DNA of 64,000 nucleotides, taken from positions 1 through 64,000 of the forward strand of contig WOFQ01000082.1 of assembly GCA_012184525.1 (NCBI GenBank), written 5' to 3'. The notes beneath the pieces were generated by a model, which was not told where the DNA came from, made no database searches, and was given only the letters and a program-made list of their open reading frames with translations. A program made the position numbers and the translations under genes. How positions within the stretch are numbered: position 1 is the first letter of the stretch; every line of letters starts with the position of its first letter. Positions 55,371-64,000 of this stretch are shown piece by piece. The stretch comes from Xenoacremonium recifei (Eukaryota > Ascomycota > Sordariomycetes > Hypocreales > Nectriaceae).

Positions 55371-58300
55371 TGTCTTGGCTTTCATCCTTTGGGAAGGAGC
55401 GGCAAAGGTGCAGGCCGTCTCCAATCTAGTTCTTCGTTTCGCACACCCGGCATCGAAAAGTGTCAAAAATACACTCACGGCCCGCATTCGAATGAGAGAT
55501 GAAATTCTGAGTTATGATTTCTGTTGGAATGGTTATTCAAATGTCATTATTAAAAAAAAGAAAAATGTACCTTTATAGTCTTCCAGCAAAATAACATTAA
55601 TTCCCGATCCTTGGTGATAATAGGGCTTTCAGCTAAAACAAATATGTAATATAACCCCTCTATTTCAATCTGTGCATTACTTAATAACCATTTCAGACCT
55701 TTTCTGGCCCAGGGCTTTTTTTCTTGCTCTTCACGTAATAGGATTTCCTAATTCTGGAATAGTAGAATTACATATGAAAGGACCGAGAAGCTAGAAGTAC
55801 TCTATTTACTCGTCCTTCTGGATACCTTTCTGAATGCGGTTCGGTCTTTCTCGAAAGTGATATGCTAAAGTTTTCGGTACTATGCTAAGTGGTGAACTGA
55901 GTAACTGTTATTTACTCGTATCTTGTTAGACAAGTCCTCTTGTGCAATCATAGAATAACTTACTGTATAGACGTTACTATACCTAAACCCCACATTCACA
56001 ACCTCCACTAAGAAAAATGAGCAAATCCAGTTTGTATATGGAACTATCCCCGTACTTCCTGTGCTTCTCTAGAAAAACTTCTATCGGATACAACACCCCA
56101 CCTAATTGACAAGGGGAACCATTCTTAAGAAATGAAAGACTCAATTATTCCCACGAAACCAATATTTGAAGTAGATGGCTAAGTTTTATCGAGAATCTCT
56201 CATGCATTCCAGGTACAAAGAAACATGCCATGCTATCCAAGATAAACTGTCATCACCGTCAGGCAATGCAACCGAGGCTATGGGCTCTCAGGGCACTGGC
56301 ATGCTACTAAATAGGTAATACCACAAGAAACCAGGCATTTCTTAGAATACTTGAATACCTATAGGCAATGGTAGGAATTACAATGCTGTCGTTTCGAAGT
56401 GCAGCAGTAGCTGAAGTCGTGGTGATGGATAGCTGAAGACACTGATGATAGCAGTTCAGAAGGGCATACTGAAAGGGTATACGGAGGGGGTTTTGGGGAT
56501 ATCTTAGTCAATGGCTATGTTGTAATGGAATGAGACGACCCAGGTCACCGTCCATCATATCCCTTTGGTCACCTAACTAAAGAAATGGAATCTTTAATAC
56601 TAGTTTCTTTTGCAGTATCATTTGCGAATGACCTGCATCCTTCGTCGGAAAGGACGGCAGAATGGTGCAATGCAAAATATATACGAGATTTTATAAAGAT
56701 CAACATCTGGTGCGATGCCCATGAGTCAGAACGTACCCCAATATGGACTGATACGAGAGCTTGGGCGACGAGTGAATCCTATTTACACACAACAAGATCA
56801 GCATCTCAAATTGGTCCTGTCTCGTACTCTCCTGCTGTCGATCAGGGGGGCCAACGGCAAAGGATCCGTGAAAAACTCATAACAAGGTTCAATGGAGAGT
56901 ATGGAGCTGATGTTCAGGCTCCGCATGTCTATCTGTGTGAATTGTATATACTTGACCTGGCGGTGAGTAATAAATAATCTGTTAATCCTTTCCTGAGATG
57001 GGCATAAGTTTTATCGCACACCGTTCGCTGCCCCCTCGTTCTATGGGGCAAATATATGAGGCGAATGTGAAGAGACTTCTGAACTGATTTGTTCACATTG
57101 ATATCAATATCCAAATTAGTCGTGTTAAAACGTATGAATAGTGAATCTAGGAATCAGAAGGTACTATTTCACGGAATATTAGATGTAAATCTCCCCGTAA
57201 GGTGCGAATGATTCCGAATTCAGTCAGATGTACCGTATATAGCCACGTCGATCACCACTTAAGACCCAGTCGACCCACGCCATATACCTCCAAATCTGGC
57301 AGTAAGTTTCCATCCGTGCCCGATGGCCCGGTAGTTGAATTAATGACACAATGATCTGCCGACAACGTACTGCAGTTCTTAGCAATTGTACGTAAGTGGG
57401 CTGTGTACCTATACGAACCGTGGTTTCATCAGGGTGCAATAGCCTAAAAATGGTTCATTGGTATGCGATGACATAGGGGTCATAATGCCGGTGCCAAGTG
57501 AATCGGAACTTCACAACTATGGAGACTGGTGCTTAGTTCTTATGGGGAACATTTATTAGATTTATCATCTAAACGCCGTTCTTTGATTATATGAACTACA
57601 CTAAAACGTGTGGTCTTGGGTATCTGTTTACATCTATAGAGGTAGAGGCTTCTTGAATATGGAAGGATGTATTTTAGACGGCAAAGCAGTGTCTCACCTT
57701 CAAAGGAAGTTAAACAATCTATAGAGTCAACGGTGAGTTTTGGAAGCATTCGGGCCTCTTGACTGCAGGAAGTTGTAGTGGTAATCTTAGTTGTGTATGG
57801 TGTGTGTGATTGTTTATCAGATTAGCACTGGCGAGAAAAGTTAGGATGGCGAAAACCCCATCTCATCACACAACTAGTGCCATCTTGGAGTAACCCAGGC
57901 ACCCCTAGTACAAATATCTTTGAAGACATTCAATTCCTCATATTGGTCGCTTACGTTGTCGGCCGATACCTGTGAAATGGCGTCATCTGTCGCGCATTAT
58001 GTTGCTTAACGTAGACGTTCTTCTCCTTTATGAACAAAGGTTCCTTGTTCAGTTTGCCTCACTCTTCTCTTTTGTCTCTGGAGTCGCTTGTTTAACAATC
58101 ATGCGAAGCGAGTGCTCGGATTATTCGCATGAACGATCCAGGGTCCGGACCTTTCTTCTAACGTATTTCGTACGTTTACTAAAATCATCAAGGCCCCCGA
58201 GTCGGCCGCTCAATGAAGGTTTATGCTCACCTCAGGAAGGGATTTGCGGATGATTTTTCACTCGTTACTAACTACAATCTCATGCAGGGATTAAACTGTG

Positions 58301-58751
58301 GAAAGCCTTCAGACTGGATCCCGACAAGGAGTTCCGCATTGCGCAGTACTGTATATGCCCGGCTAGTGATCGGCAGAAGCAGCAGAAAGTAAAGGAATCA
58401 TTATGCGAGACAGACATACCGCCGTTAGAATTTAGGATTCGATCATCCTCCGATATCACATATCGAAACATGGCCAACGCATAGATGCCGCAAGAGCTAA
58501 TGATATCTATGAATCTAGTATTATGTTGCATGCCACGTTCACCGCCTTGTCTTTGAATGAAAGATAGAGCTGATTTTGGGTTTACTGGAGAGAATGAAGA
58601 TATTATTATGAAGGATTTCATTTACAAGGTTAAGGAAATTAAAGTATATAAAGGATGAACCTACACCACTCTCCTGTTCTTTCGGTACATAATCAGACAA
58701 TTCCAATTATTCAACTCAAAACTTTTCAACAAGACTTCACAATCTTCCAGA
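55371..58751. other. 3.4-kb AT-rich gene-poor stretch
   Basis: No frame longer than 130 codons and none recognisable (56585-56977 plus and 58280-58621 minus are the longest). A TATATAAA element at 58645-58652 belongs to the small secreted-protein gene that follows. No tRNA, rRNA or transposon ends seen by eye. Confidence 0.4.
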
Positions 58752-59114
58752 ATGTTCTTCCGAAACACTCTTTTCGCTGTCTTCGCCCTCCTCTCCACTA
58801 AGGGGGCTCTGGCCAGTGCTCCGCCCGAGACAAACAGTATCGAGATCGCTACCACCGCCTGTCAGTATTATTCAGTATTATATTAGTCAAAGATGTGAAG
58901 CTGACTGTTCAGATTATGCTTGCAACTGCCCTAACAACTGCGACTATACACAGGGACATAGCTGCAAGTTCTATTCTGGTCCCTCGGGTGACTCCTCTGT
59001 TATCGATGGGAGTGCGTAAAACAATCCTAAAATGTAAATTTACATACTTACCATCTTACAGCATGTCAGTACCCCGAGGGCTCCTCCAGCCTGACTTGTA
59101 TTGGAACGGCTTAA
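58752..59114 (+). CDS. small secreted cysteine-rich protein (86 aa)
   Basis: Three tiny exons (58752-58860, 58913-59011, 59062-59114) join in phase to an 86-residue protein that no single open frame reveals. Residues 1-21 are a signal peptide (MFFRNTLFAVFALLSTKGALA). The mature part has six cysteines in the pattern C-x-C-x3-C-x9-C and two further Cys in DGTCQY and SLTCIG. Intron 1 (52 nt; GTCAGT donor, CTGAC branch, CAG) and intron 2 (50 nt; GTGCGT donor, CAG) are plausible. A TATATAAA element lies ~105 bases upstream. The odd cysteine-dense layout fits a disulphide-stabilised effector-like or antimicrobial peptide. I do not recognise the family, and function is not claimed. Confidence 0.65.
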
Positions 59115-60768
59115 GCTCAGAGGCTCAGAGGAAGCCAAGAGTGAGGAAATTTCGCTCGGAGTGACCATTATGTTCCCGAGGGAGGGTTTTGTATTCGATC
59201 AGAGGGTTTTCCCTTCCTAGAAATACATAGAATATTAACGAGACACATCGCTTTCTTGGCTCTTACTCAGGTCTTGTTTTTGATGTTTTAAGCCAGTATG
59301 TGCCACGGATATTATTCAAGCATCCAGGCAGTGGTGATACTGCATCCCTTATTATGCTTAACCGTCGGGCCCGCATAGTGTACAATCTAGACTACGTTTC
59401 AAATTAAGCGATTCAATGGAACGCAGTTTCATTGTTGGCAAGGATAGGGCTTCTGCTCCAAATAAACCTCCACTCAGTTATTGTACTTCATCATAACGGA
59501 AAATGCAACGCTCGACCAATCGTCGACATGTTGTGGCAGCATTCTAGATCTAAGCATTAACAGCGTCTTTCCTATATTCTTTAGGTGGCAAATCGTACAT
59601 TAGAGCTATGTTTGAGTTCAGAATTGGTGGTGGTCTTGAAAAAGTACATACTGATTACCTCCGAAGTAGTCAGATTTAGCACGTGACGCAATTGCTGACG
59701 AAGGCATGATACTGTCACAGGCCTACTCTCATTTGAGTAGTAGAGAAATTATTTTCGGGCTATCTGGAAGATGCAAATGAACCCCCCAAGACTATCCCGA
59801 AGGAGAGTTTGCATGACTTGTGTGATGTCTGCCTTGCCAAAACAAAATATACCTGCTGGGTTGTAATTATGACAAATTAAAGCATCAGACAGTGGTATTA
59901 GCCAGGCTCAGGTCTGGGATAACATCTAAAAAGGAAACACGAAGCTGGATTAGACATATTTTAGAAGATCCTTTGTGTTGTGTGATTAAGCCACATGGGA
60001 ATTACTCCGCTCTATTTCTCCGGGGTTTACTCCGTACAGTGAACCTGTTCCATGGGGATGGTTCTGGTTTGCTTGTTAGCCGAGACAAGAATGTGTGGCG
60101 ACTAAAGACTATTGCAAACGGGCTGAGGAACGAAGCGAAGTCCGTTGCCTCCACCACAAGACTGTGTCGACTCAATCGGAACATAGTAAAAGTTAATGTA
60201 ATCGGCCCGATACTGAGCGATTAGGCGAGAACTGCCTGGTTTGACGCCGATCTAAAGCAGGAGGACGGTGAAAGTTAACCGGCGTGCTTCTATTTGTTAG
60301 TCTCAGTCTCAGTCTCTGGCTCAGAAGTTAGGCTTCTGCGTTTGCGGGGAAGCGCACCATCCTCGAACGGTTGCATGCTTCCGCTAACCCCACCAACATT
60401 AACCCAAGGGTTGTAAACGCGGGGAGAACCAGGAAATATCCGGTACGAGAAACGGTATACACTTGCCGCTAAGACAGGCTACTTCCTACAATAAACCACT
60501 GCAGATCATGGCGTCCTGGGACCGAGTTGCTATCGCGAGCTACAATGGTTACTACTGGCATTCACCCGGTTACAAATCGAGATCATCTTTTCTCGCAAAG
60601 TGACTCGGAAAACTGAGCAGGCTGCAGTAACTTCTTTCGAGGATATATAGTCCCTACAAAACGCCTTGTATTTTAGGCAAGCTGCTGTCCTCAATGCTAA
60701 CCGTCACACCAATCATTTATTCGCCCCCCTTTGTGTGATCGTGGTATTGCAATCCCACTTCTGAATTT
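59115..60768. other. intergenic region upstream of the carboxylesterase
   Basis: No gene is supported. There is a short CTCAGT tandem repeat at about 60300-60315. An ATATATAG element near 60653 could be the TATA box of the gene at 60769. Confidence 0.35.
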
Positions 60769-62455
60769 ATGATGATTTTCAGATTCTTGAGGGCCTTGAG
60801 GGCCTTCTTTATCATTGGTCAGTTGGTTGTCAACGCAGGACCATTACTAAAGCAGCCCAAAATCATCAACCGGAATGCTGCAGCCCCTCTCATTGTTGAG
60901 ACGTCCAGTGGAATCGGTGCGAAATCTAATATAGACTGGATCTCAGGTTCAGAACTAAATCTTCATTAGTACATGGAGCTATCAATGATAGTGTGCCTCT
61001 TACCCGACATTTCTTAGGCATTCCTTACGCCCTGCCATCGTTCGGAGAGAACCGCTTTAAGAAACCGCAGCCTCTTCCGAAAACTGCTACGAAACGAGTC
61101 ATCCACGCCAACGGCTTCGGACCTAATTGCACCCAATACGAAGCTACTATTCCTTCTGTGTATACCAAGGTCAGGCGCGAGTACTTTATACAAGGTGTCA
61201 ATGGGGATGACTGCCTTAGCGTCAGTATCTGGGCTCCCTTGTACCCAACTGAGAGGAAAGTTCCCGTCTTCGTTTGGCTTTATGGCGGAGGACAAATCAC
61301 TGGTGGTTCGTCAGTGCCCTACCAGAACCCTCAACGATGGGTGCAACGCACACAGGCCCATATTGTTATCTCAATCCAATATAGACTGAATTTCTTCGGC
61401 CAACCAAACACTCCGACAGAGAACGCGGGCCTCTATATTTTTGATGCGAGGTTGGCCCTCGAATGGATACGAGACAACATTGCTTCTTTTGGCGGCGATT
61501 CCGCGAGAATGGTGCTCTGGGGTCAGTCCGCGGGCGCTTCACTGACTGGCGCTCTGAGCATTGGTTGGCCTGATGACCCAATCGTGACGGGGTTCATTCA
61601 AGATTCCGGGGCCGTTGAGGGACAAGGGGTGCATACCTCATACACTGATACGACTCATTCAAATTTCACCTTCCTCGCAAATGAACTCGGTTGCACCGGC
61701 AATGCCACGAGCCAGGTCGAATGTATGAGCACTTATCCCCAGGCCGATATTGAGTCCTTCATCCAATACTGGACCGACGCCGGCAAAACGCCGCCATTGG
61801 TTTTTCAATCTTATAATGATAATGTGCACACATTTGCCAATTATACAGCTGCGTACCTATCAGGGCATTATGCAAAGCTGCCAAAGATTCTGGGGAACAA
61901 CAAGGTCAGTCGATTTTGCACGTACAGCTTCTTCCTCAATTTTGGCCGTGACTGATAGTGGCCATGAAACAGGTAGATGGTGCATCCCTTGCCGCTCTTC
62001 AGTCGGGTCCTCCACACATCGTGGGCCCTACTCCAGCCAACGAACTCGCATCCTCTCTACACGTACGATGTGGCATGATTGCTGAAGCCAAAATTCGAGA
62101 GAGTCTCGGGTTGATATCCTACCGATTTGAATACGCGGGAAACTTTAGCAACCTCTCCCCGCTTCCTTTCATGGGTGCCTATCATTCTAGCGAGCTCCCA
62201 ATGATATTTGATACCTACGAGGACGTTGGCGGCGCCGGGACGCGCTTCCAAAAGGGAACTAGTGAAGCTATGCAAAATCTGTGGTTGGAATTTGCCAAAG
62301 ACCCTGAGGACGGTCTGTCTAAAGCAGGTTGGCCCAAGTATAGTTCCGGTGACATGGAGATTCTAGGTGGCGAGAAGGACGGGAAACAGATTACACACTA
62401 TGCGACACCGAAGGGACCAATCGAGGAGGCCTGTGCTACTTACACGGGTGGCTAG
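60769..62455 (+). CDS. secreted type-B carboxylesterase
   Basis: Three exons (60769-60916, 60970-61904, 61973-62455) encode 521 residues. A hydrophobic N-terminus (FFIIGQLVVNAGP) acts as signal peptide. The alpha/beta-hydrolase landmarks are FLGIPYA, GDDCLSVSIWAP (conserved disulphide region), the oxyanion-hole string WLYGGGQITGG, nucleophile Ser236 in WGQSAGA, and the catalytic His in GAYHSSELPMIF. Numerous Asn-x-Ser/Thr sites suggest a glycosylated extracellular enzyme that hydrolyses esters or lipids. Introns 1 and 2 are 53 and 68 nt. The exon-2/3 join (GNNK to VDGASL) is where a NEG-type motif usually sits, so the acid residue is not identified with confidence. Convergent with the transcription factor at the right edge. 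Confidence 0.88.
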
Positions 62456-62798
62456 AGCAGTTAGGTTAACTCATGGCTTATCATTGAGTCTAAGTCCGAC
62501 TTAATTAAGTAGGGCATGATGAAATTTGATTCTGAAGATATGCGTTGCTGATGCGATCTATTCGTCATTTTACATCATTCCAAAACTACATATAATGGAA
62601 AATATACATTATATCCGTATTCACTGACTTCTAACATATATGACCGAGACTCCAAACAGAGACTTCAACCATAATGGTGATTCCTCTGTCCAAAGCGTGT
62701 CTCCACGACTTTTATTTTTAATTATCATTTTTCCATGATAAATAAGTAATAGCTAATAGCCGATAAAGTCATCACGAAAGGAGTCTGAACAATATCTG
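62456..62798. other. convergent 3' intergenic region
   Basis: AT-rich sequence between the ends of the carboxylesterase and the transcription-factor gene. Nothing else seen. Confidence 0.4.
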
Positions 62799-64000
62799 TT
62801 AGCTGTAGTATGAGCGATACTCAACAACAGACTTACCAGCAATTGGATCAACTGCCTCAACGTTCTCCTCTTGAAGCCAAACTAACTCAAGGGCATCTAG
62901 TGCCCGCTGTATATTCTGGATGCGTAGAGTGCCATATAGACTCTGCAGCAGCTGTCTTATCCTCGCCCTCTGCAACCCTACAGCAGAATATCCAGCTGTA
63001 AACAGCGGTGTACTCATAGTGATCCATGGCGATAGACCTGGTGAGGGCGTCATGTGCTCGCAACAGTCAATTATCTGGTCTACAGAGGCTTGCACAATGG
63101 ACGAAGAGGCGGGAGTCATGCGGACATGGCGGTATAAATGAATTAAAGCGGAATGTTGGAAAGCTTTGTTTGAGAGAATGAAGTTTTGGATCTCCTCTTC
63201 GGTCAGCTTTTGAGCGACGTCTGGATAAAATGCGGGGGCCAGGATTTCATCTTGCTGCATTGCATTGTAAATATCTGCCTCGAGTGAGTCAGCCTCTTCT
63301 TCAAGGTCAGTTTCTGATATCATAGTGTCTTCATTCTTGCCCAGGAGTAGCTGGCGGCGTTCCCAAGAGGCCGCGCCAACCTCTCTCAAGATGCGTATGA
63401 TGGAGCTGGAGAATCCAACATAGTCATCCAAGTACACAGGACTGAGTTCGTCCTCACAAGGTACATTCCATGCGGGTTGACCTCGAGACAAACCCTGAGT
63501 GGTAAGAGCGGCGGGAACTTCAAGGCTGGTATAAATACGAGAAAGGAAGCGTCGTAGACCGTTTTGGTTGGTTTCTTCAACTTTCAAATGTCGGTATTCG
63601 TCCGAGGATGCCATCAAGGCTCTCGCGCCCTCGAAATGAACGCGCCATGCATTTGGTCTCTGAAGGGCAGAGTAGATCTCAAACTTGCACAGCATGAGGA
63701 CCGCTGCGAGAAGCGAGTCTCGTTTCTCGGGTTTGAACGAATGAATTTCGCTTGAGAGCAAGGCAATGCTGGTATCTCTCATATTGATAGCAACATCTTC
63801 CAGCCGCTCTGCACCAGAAAGCATTTCTCCGAGATTGGATCGATGTACCGCAGACAGCGCCATGAGGGAATAGAACAATGGTGGCTTCTCGAGCGCCATC
63901 GGAACAAGCTGCCTGCAAAGATCGTTCTGAATCCCGGAGTGACACGCGCCTACTCTCGAGGCATGATGCACGAAATGATGAAGCAGCTCGCGATTCGTCG
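62799..64000 (-). CDS. fungal-specific transcription factor, C-terminal part (runs off the window)
   Basis: At least 400 codons are open from the stop at 62799 to the right edge; the N-terminus with any zinc cluster lies outside. The visible part matches the fungal-specific transcription factor domain 2 pattern: TNRELLHHFVHHASR at the edge, FYSLMALSAVHRSN, LLAAVLMLCKFEIYSA, WRVHFEGARALM, and LRRFLSRIYTSLEVPAAL. Near the end comes a helical TPLFTAGYSAV segment. Such proteins are nuclear regulators, usually with an N-terminal Zn2Cys6 cluster. The frame shows no intron in this part. A target cannot be inferred; the neighbour is a secreted esterase transcribed toward it. Confidence 0.85.
   Translation of the reverse strand, partial: TNRELLHHFVHHASRVGACHSGIQNDLCRQLVPMALEKPPLFYSLMALSAVHRSNLGEMLSGAERLEDVAINMRDTSIALLSSEIHSFKPEKRDSLLAAVLMLCKFEIYSALQRPNAWRVHFEGARALMASSDEYRHLKVEETNQNGLRRFLSRIYTSLEVPAALTTQGLSRGQPAWNVPCEDELSPVYLDDYVGFSSSIIRILREVGAASWERRQLLLGKNEDTMISETDLEEEADSLEADIYNAMQQDEILAPAFYPDVAQKLTEEEIQNFILSNKAFQHSALIHLYRHVRMTPASSSIVQASVDQIIDCCEHMTPSPGLSPWITMSTPLFTAGYSAVGLQRARIRQLLQSLYGTLRIQNIQRALDALELVWLQEENVEAVDPIAGKSVVEYRSYYS

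Noticed and set aside
56585..56977. A 130-codon plus-strand frame in the gene-poor stretch
   Set aside because: No recognisable domain, no signal peptide, no promoter element; likely chance.
59892..60224. A 110-codon frame upstream of the carboxylesterase
   Set aside because: Unrelated to known proteins and not joined to any splice signals that would extend it.
1..64000. CRISPR arrays, insertion sequences, phage genes or bacterial operons
   Set aside because: No direct-repeat arrays, transposase motifs or ribosome binding sites were seen; introns and gene families show the DNA is fungal.

Overview
The window looks like a chromosome segment of a filamentous ascomycete (Pezizomycotina). The evidence is many short introns (about 37-81 nt, GT...AG, usually with a CTRAC-type branch site just before the acceptor), Zn2Cys6 transcription factors, a HET-domain gene, large MFS and GMC families, and no operon structure. 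I cannot fix the genus. Exon boundaries were placed by hand from splice signals, reading-frame continuity and family motifs; they are predictions.

Layout. 0-10.3 kb: a possible tRNA remnant, a TPR-CHAT caspase-like protein, an amino-acid permease with eight exons, and a divergent pair of an F-box protein and a HET-domain protein. 11.1-19.1 kb: a decayed amidase gene, a Zn2Cys6 regulator, an MFS transporter and a bacterial-type D-aminopeptidase divergent from the transporter. This looks like a nitrogen-scavenging group. 19.1-24.2 kb: gene remnants and a transcription-factor gene whose zinc-cluster end looks damaged.

24.2-39.9 kb is a sugar-uptake and glycosidase block: sugar transporter, Zn2Cys6 activator, GH32 beta-fructofuranosidase without a signal peptide, MAL-type alpha-glucoside permease, and GH2 beta-galactosidase divergent from that permease. 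A purine-cytosine (NCS1) permease with three GATAAG boxes in its promoter follows. 40.2-44.3 kb holds a divergent GMC oxidoreductase and family-3 aldehyde dehydrogenase. They end in -AKI and -AKL, so both may be peroxisomal and act in sequence (alcohol to aldehyde to acid). 44.4-53.7 kb holds a secreted PI-PLC-like protein, a beta-lactamase-fold hydrolase divergent from a GH43 glycosidase, and a lactose/hexose-type MFS transporter behind a dense cluster of CreA-type boxes.

54.7-64 kb is sparser: a secreted double-psi-barrel plus LysM protein, a long gene-poor stretch, a very small secreted cysteine-rich protein built from three short exons, a secreted type-B carboxylesterase and, at the right edge, the C-terminal part of a fungal transcription factor.

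Overall this is an accessory, nutrient-scavenging region (plant sugars, hemicellulose side chains, purines, D-amino peptides) with carbon- and nitrogen-repression signals, mixed with decaying genes and self-recognition-type genes.
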